Below, piece by piece: positions 1 through 7,300 of a DNA stretch of 24,373 nucleotides. Made by a program: the position numbers and the translations under genes. The notes beneath the pieces are model-generated. The model did no database searches. It was not told the DNA's origin and worked only from the letters and a program-made list of their open reading frames with translations. The DNA comes from an uncultured Fretibacterium sp. (GTDB lineage Bacteria; Synergistota; Synergistia; Synergistales; Aminobacteriaceae). How positions within the stretch are numbered: the stretch's first letter is position 1; every line of letters begins with the position of its first letter. The stretch covers positions 1 through 24,373 of the forward strand of contig CALGHA010000200.1 of NCBI GenBank assembly GCA_937915835.1. Reading direction: 5' to 3'.

Positions 1-113
1 TTACGTCGGGGAATGTCGAGGGAATAACGAAGCCTGAAGACGTGAGAAATAATTTATTGAAAGCGATAAACTCAGCACGAGCGCAATATCCAATGTCAAA
101 ATTCTTCAAGTAA
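1..113 (+). CDS. C-terminal fragment of an unrecognised protein
   Basis: An open frame enters from the left edge (codons from position 3) and stops with TAA at 111-113. Only the last 36 residues are present; they are hydrophilic and end in MSKFFK. I do not recognise a family from this tail. The frame is called as real because it is the only one of the three plus-strand frames that stays open across the segment, and it ends about 20 nt before the tRNA terminator. The function cannot be inferred. Confidence 0.55.
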   Translation, partial: TSGNVEGITKPEDVRNNLLKAINSARAQYPMSKFFK

Positions 114-133
114 AATTCACAAGTTAATCAAGG

Positions 134-168
134 CAAAAAAATAATCCCATGCTTCAATGTGTGGGATT
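134..168 (-). terminator. Rho-independent terminator of tRNA-Arg
   Basis: Read on the minus strand, arm 162-168 pairs with 143-149 (7 bp, AATCCCA/TGGGATT), and is followed by a T-run (A-run 135-141 on the plus strand). It starts 9 nt after the CCA end of the tRNA. The plus-strand gene ending at 113 could use the same hairpin, since the right flank is also T-rich (TTATTATTAT). Confidence 0.75.
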
Positions 169-176
169 TATTATTA

Positions 177-252
177 TGGCGACCCCGGGGTGATTCGGAC
201 ACCCGGCCTACGGCTTAGGAGGCAGTCGCTCTATCCACTGAGCTACGGGGCC
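177..252 (-). tRNA. tRNA-Arg (anticodon CCU)
   Basis: The minus strand reads as a complete tRNA: acceptor arms GGCCCCG and CGGGGTC pair over 7 bp with one G-U; the D arm contains GCTCAGTGGATAGAGC; the anticodon loop is CTCCTAA, giving anticodon CCU, which decodes AGG; the T arm contains GGGTGTCCGAATCACCC. Discriminator G and an encoded CCA (177-179) complete the 3' end. It is flanked by its own promoter and terminator, so it is a single-gene transcript divergent from nagE. Confidence 0.97.
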
Positions 253-262
253 AACGCGTGAG

Positions 263-291
263 AATATAGCAACAAACGCCAAAATTGTCAA
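263..291 (-). promoter_or_regulatory. Sigma70-type promoter of tRNA-Arg
   Basis: On the minus strand a perfect -35 TTGACA (286-291) is followed by exactly 17 nt and -10 TATATT (263-268). The predicted start is near 256, about four bases before the mature 5' end of the tRNA. It shows that the host uses the usual housekeeping consensus. Confidence 0.88.
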
Positions 292-304
292 ACTTTATAC
301 ACCA

Positions 305-334
305 TTCACGAAAATTTCTCAGACGTTATATAAT
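305..334 (+). promoter_or_regulatory. Candidate nagE promoter
   Basis: A perfect -10 TATAAT lies at 329-334. The best -35 is a weak TTCACG at 305-310 with an 18 nt spacer. A poor -35 fits a promoter that needs control, as expected for sugar-inducible genes, but this is inference from sequence only. Confidence 0.45.
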
Positions 335-344
335 TTCTTTATCC

Positions 345-359
345 ATATTAATTTAATAT
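345..359 (+). promoter_or_regulatory. Perfect AT-rich dyad in the nagE leader
   Basis: ATATTAA-T-TTAATAT is a perfect 7+7 palindrome centred 18 nt downstream of the -10 box and about 20 nt before the Shine-Dalgarno site. Its place at the predicted transcription start suits a repressor operator for the amino-sugar operon. No regulator gene is present in the window, and an AT-rich palindrome could also occur by chance. Confidence 0.35.
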
Positions 360-397
360 TTATTATTAACATTTTCATGAAGGAGGAAAATTCTATC

Positions 398-1846
398 ATG
401 ATGAAATATCTTCAGAAAATTGGCCGCTCGTTAATGCTTCCTGTTGCGTGTCTTCCTGCCGCTGGAATTCTTTACGGTATTGGCTACTGGCTCGATCCTG
501 TCGGTTGGGGTTCAAACAGTCTAGCTTCGGCATTCTGCATCAAGGCCGCTTCAGCAATAATCGACCAAATCCCAATTTTATTTGCTCTCGGTGTCTCAAT
601 CGGAATGGCCTCTGACAGAGACGGAACTCCTGCGCTTGCCGGTTTAGTCTCATGGCTGATGATTACAACTCTTCTTTCGAGCAATGCTGTAGCAATGTAC
701 ATGAAAGTTGACGTTTCACAAGTTCCTGCGGCATTCGGGAAAATTCAGAACGCCTTCATCGGAATTCTTGCTGGCTTAATCGGAGCAGGGTGTTACAACA
801 GGTTCAAAGATACTCGGCTTCCTGATTGGCTCGCGTTTTTCTCGGGACGACGAAGTGTCGCAATCGTTACAGCAATAGCCTCAATATTTGCCGCAATAAT
901 CCTCTATTACATCTGGCCTGTCGTTTACGGAGCGTTAATTAACTTCGGAATTTCCATTGTAAAACTTGGGCCGCTCGGTGCAGGACTTTATGCGATGCTC
1001 AACAGGGCCTTAATCCCGCTCGGACTTCATCACGCTTTGAACGCTGTATTCTGGTTCGACACAGCCGGAATTAATGATTTAGGCTTATTCTGGTCAGGAG
1101 CAGAAGGAGCTGTTAAGGGCGTAACAGGACAATACATGACAGGATTTTTCCCGGTAATGATGTTCGGACTTGTCGCCGGAGCTTTCGCAATGTACAGAGC
1201 CGCTAATCCTGAACGTAAGACTATGGCCGCGAGTTTGATGCTTGCAGGAGCTTTCGCGTCGTTCTTCACGGGAATTACTGAGCCTATCGAGTTTGCTTTC
1301 ATGTTCTTAGCACCGGGATTATATTTAATTCACGCTGTCTTGACGGGAATATCAGCCGTAATTTGTGCGTATCTTCCTGTTCGATGTGGCTTCAACTTCA
1401 GCGCAGGACTTGTTGATTACATCTTGAGTTTCAAAGCACCGATGGCCGTAAATCCATTATTAATAATTCCGATTGGTGCAGTATTCGCGGTAATTTACTA
1501 CTTCATTTTCAGCTGGGCAATAAAGAAATTTGACCTCAAAACTCCAGGCCGTGAAGACGAAGAAGCCGAAAACTTGATAGTCCTTGCGAATGATAATTTT
1601 ACGGAGATGGCTAGAGTTATTCTCGAAGGATTAGGCGGATTTGAGAACTTGCAGGATTATGATTATTGCGCGACGAGGATTAGGGCAGAAGTCAAAGATT
1701 TCATGCAGGTTGACGAGAGAAAATTGAAGTCGTCAGGAATTCCCGGAGTAATTAGGCCCTCAAAACGTAATGTCCAAGTCGTAATCGGCCCGAAAGTTCA
1801 GTTTGTGTTCGATGAGCTGAAGAAGTTAATTGACGCGTCGAAATGA
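398..1846 (+). CDS. nagE: N-acetylglucosamine PTS transporter, EIICB
   Basis: A membrane permease that imports N-acetylglucosamine and phosphorylates it to GlcNAc-6-phosphate. The N-terminal about 390 residues are a hydrophobic EIIC domain starting with MKYLQKIGRSLMLPV and containing the family signatures GLHHALNAVFWF and GITEPIEFAFMF. A C-terminal EIIB domain follows, with phosphorylatable Cys424 in YCATRIR. There is no EIIA domain, unlike the three-domain NagE of E. coli, so an EIIA from another protein is needed; the TreP protein in this window has one. The frame is open from ATG 377, but the Shine-Dalgarno AAGGAGG (380-386) lies inside that stretch, so ATG 398 (or 401) is the likely start. 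The stop overlaps nagB by 4 nt (ATGA). Specificity is inferred from nagB and nagA next door. Confidence 0.93.
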   Translation: MMKYLQKIGRSLMLPVACLPAAGILYGIGYWLDPVGWGSNSLASAFCIKAASAIIDQIPILFALGVSIGMASDRDGTPALAGLVSWLMITTLLSSNAVAMYMKVDVSQVPAAFGKIQNAFIGILAGLIGAGCYNRFKDTRLPDWLAFFSGRRSVAIVTAIASIFAAIILYYIWPVVYGALINFGISIVKLGPLGAGLYAMLNRALIPLGLHHALNAVFWFDTAGINDLGLFWSGAEGAVKGVTGQYMTGFFPVMMFGLVAGAFAMYRAANPERKTMAASLMLAGAFASFFTGITEPIEFAFMFLAPGLYLIHAVLTGISAVICAYLPVRCGFNFSAGLVDYILSFKAPMAVNPLLIIPIGAVFAVIYYFIFSWAIKKFDLKTPGREDEEAENLIVLANDNFTEMARVILEGLGGFENLQDYDYCATRIRAEVKDFMQVDERKLKSSGIPGVIRPSKRNVQVVIGPKVQFVFDELKKLIDASK

Positions 1847-2574
1847 GAATTTATGTAACAAAAAATTACGACGAGATGAGCAGGAAAGCCGCAAATATAA
1901 TTTCCGCTCAGATCATCTTGAAGCCCGACTGTGTGCTAGGCCTAGCGACTGGTTCAACACCGGTCGGGATTTATTCACAGCTTGTTGACTGGTACGAAAA
2001 AGGCGATTTGGATTTCTCCGAAGTCATCACTGTAAATCTTGACGAGTACAGGGGCTTGGGAGCTGAGAGTGAACAGAGCTATGTGTATTACATGCGCAAG
2101 AATTTATTCGACAAAGTTAATCTCAAGAGTGAGAACGTTCATTTACCCGACGGACGAATTACTGACGCAGAGAAAGCCTGCCGAGCTTATAACACTATGC
2201 TTGCTGAGATTGGCCCGCAGGACTTGCAATTACTGGGACTTGGCAAAAACGGACATATCGGGTTCAATGAGCCGGGAAAATTTTTTGAGAAAGATGTTCA
2301 TTGCGTGGAATTAACTCAAAGCACGGTTGAGGCTAACCAGAGATTTTTTGAAGCCGGAAAATCCGTCCCGACACATGCTTACACGATGGGAATACGTTCA
2401 ATTCTGAGAGCAAAAAGAATTCTTGTCGTCGCGTCCGGAGAAGATAAGGCTGATGCTGTGCAAAAAGTTTTCTTCGGACAAGTTACGCCGGAAGTTCCAG
2501 GCTCAATTTTGCAGTTACACGATGATGTTACTCTCGTTGCAGACGAAGGAGCGTTCTCAAAGTGTCGAGCATAA
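1843..2574 (+). CDS. nagB: Glucosamine-6-phosphate deaminase
   Basis: Cytosolic enzyme converting glucosamine-6-phosphate to fructose-6-phosphate and ammonia, the last step from GlcNAc to glycolysis. The 243 residues match the usual length of the short NagB type. Visible motifs are the phosphate-binding LGLATGSTPVGIY (32-44), the catalytic Asp67 in NLDEY, and LLGLGKNGHIGFNEPG (130-145) holding His138 and Glu143. Position 136 is Asn where E. coli has Asp (DGHIAFNEP); Asn is common in Bacillus-type enzymes. The start ATG overlaps the nagE stop by 4 nt and has no clear Shine-Dalgarno of its own, pointing to translational coupling. No allosteric tail is evident. Confidence 0.96.
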   Translation: MRIYVTKNYDEMSRKAANIISAQIILKPDCVLGLATGSTPVGIYSQLVDWYEKGDLDFSEVITVNLDEYRGLGAESEQSYVYYMRKNLFDKVNLKSENVHLPDGRITDAEKACRAYNTMLAEIGPQDLQLLGLGKNGHIGFNEPGKFFEKDVHCVELTQSTVEANQRFFEAGKSVPTHAYTMGIRSILRAKRILVVASGEDKADAVQKVFFGQVTPEVPGSILQLHDDVTLVADEGAFSKCRA

Positions 2575-3674
2575 TAATCAAGAACGGGAATATATTTTGT
2601 CCTGACTGCAAATTTCACGTTGGAACTCTCGCAATCTCAGACGGACTAATCACGAACTCGCCATTACAGGACGCAGAAGTTATTGACGCTCAAGATTTAT
2701 TCATAATTCCCGGCCTGGTTGATATTCATTTTCACGGATGCGCAGGCTATGACTTTTGCGACGGAACGGATGAGGCTTTCCGAGCGATTTATGATTACGA
2801 GACTTCACAGGGAATTACGACTTTATGCCCGGCGACGATGACGCTTCCAGAGGAGAGATTGACGCGAATAGTTACGGCCGCGAAAGATTTTAACGAGTTC
2901 GCAGGAATTAATCTCGAAGGCCCTTTCATCTCACCAGCAAAAATCGGCGCTCAAAATCCGGCTTTCATCGCTAAACCTGACGTTGACATGTTACGAAGAC
3001 TGCAAGACGCTTCGGGAGGCTTAATCAAAATAGCTGTTGTTGCTCCGGAAGTTGAAGGGGCATTAGAATTTATTCACGAAGCAAGGGACATAGCGAAAAT
3101 CTCATTAGCTCACACAGCCTGCGATTATGACACGGCAAAATTAGCGTTTGAAGCCGGAATTAATCACGTTACTCATCTTTACAACGCTATGAACCCGATT
3201 AATCATAGAAATCCAGGACCGATTATTGCCGCGCTCGAGAATGAAAGTGTCGAAGTCGAATTAATTTGTGACGGCGTTCATGTTCATCATGCTATTGTTC
3301 GGAACACTCTTAAGGCATTTGGAACTGACAGAGTTATATTTATTAGCGATTCAATGGAAGCTACAGGCATGAAAGACGGGATTTATGAGCTTGGAGGTCA
3401 GAAGGTCATAAAGAATGGCAGTAAAGCGACGCTCGAGGACGGACAAACTATAGCCGGAAGCGTTACAAATTTGATGGATTGTGTGAGAATTGCCGTGAAG
3501 AAAATGAATGTTAATCTTGAAGACGCCGTGAAGTGTGCAAGCATTAATCCTGGAAAATCTATAGGGCTTGATGTAAATCTTAAGGCTGGGAATTACGCAA
3601 ATATCTTAGCTCTCGACAAAAAATTAAATCTCGTCCGGATCATGAAGAATGGCAGAATTATTAATCCCCTGTGA
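2562..3674 (+). CDS. nagA: N-acetylglucosamine-6-phosphate deacetylase
   Basis: Amidohydrolase that removes acetate from GlcNAc-6-phosphate to give the NagB substrate. The 370-residue length is normal. Motifs: metal site HFHG (His56, His58), LEGPF with Glu119, His184 in LAHTACDYD, His205 in THLYNAMNP, and the catalytic Asp263 in ISDSM. The start is GTG at 2562, inside the end of nagB (13 nt overlap). AAGGAG at 2546-2551, 10 nt upstream, supports it. Third and last gene of the nagEBA operon. Its stop directly abuts the stop of the convergent Doc-like gene with no spacer, so the junction between the metabolic operon and the defence block is very tight. Confidence 0.97.
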   Translation: MSSIIIKNGNIFCPDCKFHVGTLAISDGLITNSPLQDAEVIDAQDLFIIPGLVDIHFHGCAGYDFCDGTDEAFRAIYDYETSQGITTLCPATMTLPEERLTRIVTAAKDFNEFAGINLEGPFISPAKIGAQNPAFIAKPDVDMLRRLQDASGGLIKIAVVAPEVEGALEFIHEARDIAKISLAHTACDYDTAKLAFEAGINHVTHLYNAMNPINHRNPGPIIAALENESVEVELICDGVHVHHAIVRNTLKAFGTDRVIFISDSMEATGMKDGIYELGGQKVIKNGSKATLEDGQTIAGSVTNLMDCVRIAVKKMNVNLEDAVKCASINPGKSIGLDVNLKAGNYANILALDKKLNLVRIMKNGRIINPL

Positions 3675-4061
3675 TTATTCGCGGGGGACTTCGTGCTTAA
3701 TTATCCAGCTCACTAGATCCTCAAATGTTACCTCAGAAGCCGCAAGTTTGTAAAATTCCGAGAATAACTCAAACTCCGTACAGTCAATATTAATTCCGTT
3801 GATACTTAGAAAAACAAGCATAGCATGAGCCGCAATTCTCTTGTTGCCGTCGATAAACGCGTGATTACGAGCAAGCCCGAAGCCTAAACGTGCCGCCTTC
3901 TCGTAAATCGTCGGATAAACATCATAGCCGCCGAACGACTGAAACGGAGCATTAATCGCAGACTCAAGAAGTCCTTCATCTCTTATGCCGTCGCTTCCTC
4001 CTGTAGCTCTCACAAGGTCAGAATGCAGGTAAATTATTTCTTCAACAGGTAATCTACGCAT
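3675..4061 (-). CDS. doc: Doc-like (Fic-fold) toxin
   Basis: A 128-residue death-on-curing family protein. The core motif HAFIDGNKR (67-75) has His67, Phe69, Asp71, Asn73 and Arg75. As in Doc, Lys74 replaces the second Gly of the Fic phosphate loop, which in P1 Doc goes with phosphorylation of EF-Tu rather than AMPylation. Other family features are GGSDGIRDEGLLESAI near residues 21-36 and the aromatic PFQSFGGYDVYP stretch. It is translated after a short antitoxin whose stop codon lies inside the first codons (8 nt overlap). ATG 4061 is the only sensible start. EF-Tu as target is family knowledge, not shown here. Could alternatively be an inactive Fic relative, but all motif residues are present. 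Confidence 0.9.
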   Translation of the reverse strand: MRRLPVEEIIYLHSDLVRATGGSDGIRDEGLLESAINAPFQSFGGYDVYPTIYEKAARLGFGLARNHAFIDGNKRIAAHAMLVFLSINGINIDCTEFELFSEFYKLAASEVTFEDLVSWIIKHEVPRE

Positions 4062-4197
4062 TCGCTAAAGCCTCGTATGCTTCTCTGTGTTTCTCGATAA
4101 GAAGACGTGAAATTTCTACAACTTCTTCATGAGGTATATATTCATACTTTTCATCTTCTTGAGTAACGAAATTTTTCTCGTCAGTTACAGTGTTCAT
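4054..4197 (-). CDS. Very short antitoxin partner of the Doc-like toxin
   Basis: A 47-residue frame, ATG 4195-4197 to TAG 4054-4056, with a perfect AAGGAGG (4208-4214) 10 nt upstream. The product is acidic at the N-terminus and ends in a predicted helix, EEVVEISRLLIEKHREAYEALANA in two pieces (residues 24-35 and 36-47). Its end overlaps the toxin start by 8 nt, the usual antitoxin-first layout. P1 Phd has 73 residues with an N-terminal DNA-binding fold; here there seems room only for the toxin-neutralising tail, so autoregulation by this protein is doubtful. Function is inferred from position and from the helical tail, which resembles tails seen in other small antitoxins. Confidence 0.75.
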   Translation of the reverse strand: MNTVTDEKNFVTQEDEKYEYIPHEEVVEISRLLIEKHREAYEALANA

Positions 4198-4230
4198 TAT
4201 TCTCTTGCCTCCTTGCTATAATTTATTGTC

Positions 4231-4273
4231 ATTATAACTCATATGTCTGTTCTCGATAAAACCGTTTTATAAT
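4231..4273. promoter_or_regulatory. Divergent -10 boxes between antitoxin and ISP gene
   Basis: Two perfect TATAAT boxes point away from each other: minus strand at 4231-4236 (for the antitoxin-doc pair) and plus strand at 4268-4273 (for the restriction enzyme, whose AAAGGAG is at 4284-4290). Neither has a good -35 at 16-18 nt. The two start regions overlap, so transcription of the toxin pair and the restriction gene may interfere or be controlled together. Confidence 0.45.
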
Positions 4274-4300
4274 TCTTAACGCTAAAGGAGAAAAATTCAC

Positions 4301-7300
4301 ATGTCAGCTCTCAACGATATTCTGCAAAAAATTTCTGACACATCCGATGATACCCAAAAAGGCCAATTATTCGAAGTCTTATGCTGGTATTTCCTGAAAC
4401 ATGACAAGCTATATTCTCAAGTCTTCAGCGATGTATTTTTATGGCGGAATTGGCCGGACAATGAAGGCACTCGCGATACAGGAATTGACATTGTCGCTAA
4501 GTTCCGTGATAAAGATAAATATTGCGCGGTTCAATGCAAGTTCAGACATGACGACTCCAGCATAACAAAAAGCGAAATCGATTCGTTCTTGTCAGCAAGC
4601 AGCAAAAGTATTTACTCAAGCAGAATTTTATTCACCCTAACAGGAAATTTCAGCTCAAATGCACGCACAGCCTTGCAAGATCAAATTCCTCATGTGCAAA
4701 TTTTAACGCGTTATGACCTCGAACATTCTTCAATAGACTGGAGCGAATACAACCCTGCCGATTTATCTCGAGTAAAATATATCGTCAAATCTTTATTCCC
4801 TCATCAGGTTAACGCCGTCAATAACGTCCTGAAGGGTTTTGCTGAACACGACAGAGGAAAATTAATCATGGCTTGCGGAACCGGCAAAACGTTTACTTCA
4901 CTCAAGATTGCTGAAAAATTCGCAGGAAAAAACGGCTTAATTCTCGTTTTAGCTCCGTCAATCTCGCTTCTTAATCAATCATTATTGGCTTGGAACTATG
5001 ACCACGACGAAAATTTACCGCTAATCTCCTTCGCCGTATGTTCAGATATAACCGTCGGACGAAAAGATTACCCGGATGAGGACATGAAAATTTCTGACCT
5101 CACAATCTCACCAACTACTGACGCTCAAGAATTATTCTCGGCTTGGAAAAATAATCACGACAAAATTAACTCTCTCACCGTGATTTTCTCAACTTATCAA
5201 TCCTTACAAGTCATTCATAACGCTCAAACTCTCGGACTTCCAGAATTTGACTTGATAATTTGCGACGAAGCTCACAGAACCGCCGGTGTAGATCAGGAAA
5301 AAAATTCAGCATCAAGTTTCAAGCTAATTCATGATGACCAGTTCATAAGCGCAAAAAAACGTCTTTACATGACCGCTACGCCTAAAATCTTCGGGGATAA
5401 CGTTAAAGCTAAAGCTAAAGAGAAATATTCACCGATTTACAGCATGGATGATGAAAAAATTTTCGGCCCTGAGTTCTTCAACTTCACGTTCTCTGACGCA
5501 ATCAATCAAGGTTTACTCAGCGACTACAAAGTTATAATCTTCATGTATGACTATGATGACGAAAATTCTCCAGCTCAAATCAAAATCGATGACGAACACT
5601 CTATTTCCCTCAGTGACGGCGCAAAAATTATCGGCATTCGTAAAGCCCTCGCTAAAGAATTAAGCCCCTCAGACAACGAAGCATTGACACTTGACCCGCA
5701 ACCTATGAAGTCCGCTGTCGTATTCACAAACACAATTGCTAACTCAGAAATCTTCACTAAAGCATTCAGCAAAGTTACAGAATTGGCCGCCGATGAACTC
5801 GAAAAGCCACTGAACTGCGAAAATCGACACATTGACGGCTCAGATCCGGTCGCTGTCAGAACAAATAATCTCGCTTGGTTAAGCCGCATAAACGATGAAA
5901 ATTCCTGTCATATACTCAGCAATGCCCGTTGTCTCTCAGAAGGTGTCGACGTTCCTGCTCTTGACGCCGTAATCTTCCTTAATCCGAAACGTTCAGAAAT
6001 TGACATCGTTCAATCAGTCGGCAGAGTTATGCGAAAAAGTGAAAGCAAACAATTCGGCTACATAATTATTCCCATCGCAGTACGTTCTGACGTTAAACCC
6101 GAAGAAGCCCTTGACAAGAACAAAGAATATGAAGCCGTCTGGAAAGTCTTGAAGGCCCTTCGTTCTCATGATAATAAATTCCAAGTCATAATCAACGACC
6201 TGAATTTTTCCGGACATTCTCAGAAAATTATCACCGTTCCGCCAAAATTTAAAGCTGATGATTATTCCCGTCAGTTCATGATTGATTACATTCAAGACTG
6301 GGAAAAAGCTCTCACAGCTAAAATCGTCGAGAAATGCGGGGATCGCGAATATTGGGACAAATGGACTAATGACCTAATCAGCATAGCCGCAGAAATTGAA
6401 GCCAATATCCGAAACGCTTTAACTCATCTTGACGCTCAAATAGCCTTCAATAAATTTCTTGACGCACTCAGAAAAAGCATAAATAAAAGTGTCGACCAAG
6501 ATACGGCCATCGAAATGCTAACTCAACATATCATCACTAAACCCGTGTTCAACGCATTCTTCAGCAAATTTTCGGAGCTTAATCCAGTGTCTAAAGCTAT
6601 GCAGGAAATTATTAACTCGCTGAGAAAATACAAAGTTGATGAAAGATTGAATGAGCTGAAAAATTTCTATTCTCACGTCTACGAATCAGCTCAACAGGCT
6701 GCAACAAGCGACGCTAAACAGAAATTCATCAAGCACCTTTACGAGGACTTCTTCAAGAAAGCTCTTCCGAAAACTGCTCAGAAACTCGGCATCGTCTATA
6801 CTCCAATCGAGATTGTGGATTTTATTATTCAAAGCACTGACTGGGCATTGCGCGAAAAATTAGCGTTCACTGAAGGACTAAGCTCACCAGGCGTAAAAAT
6901 TCTTGACCCATTCAGCGGAACTGGAACTTTCATAGCTCGTCTGCTTCAATCCGGCTTAATCTCTCGTGAAGTAATCGGCTATAAATTCTCAAATCATATT
7001 TTCGCCAATGAAATTTTACCCTTAGCATATTACATCTCAGCCGTCAACATCGAGGACGTTTTTCACGAGTTAAACGGAGGCAGCAGAATTCCCTTCAAAG
7101 GAATGGCCTTCACTGACACTTTCGAGCTCGACTTAAACCCGACAAATGATATATTCCCTTTATTCCTCGAAAATGACTTAACAGCTTACGTCCAAAGCAA
7201 ACTCGACATAAACGTAATCATCGGCAATCCTCCGTACAGCGTAGGCCAGAAATCAGCGAACGACAACAACAAGAACACTGAGCACTCAGCACTCAACGCC

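Noticed and set aside
2039..2314. 91-residue open frame within nagB
   Set aside because: It lies in another frame of a gene with complete catalytic motifs, has no ribosome site and no recognisable domain.
3665..3688. Hairpin TCCCC/GGGGA over the nagA and doc stops
   Set aside because: Only 5 bp, 14 nt loop and no T-run on either strand; too weak to call a terminator.
5401..5420. Short direct repeat AAAGCT in the ISP gene
   Set aside because: It encodes a Lys-Ala run in the helicase and is too short to suggest phase variation.
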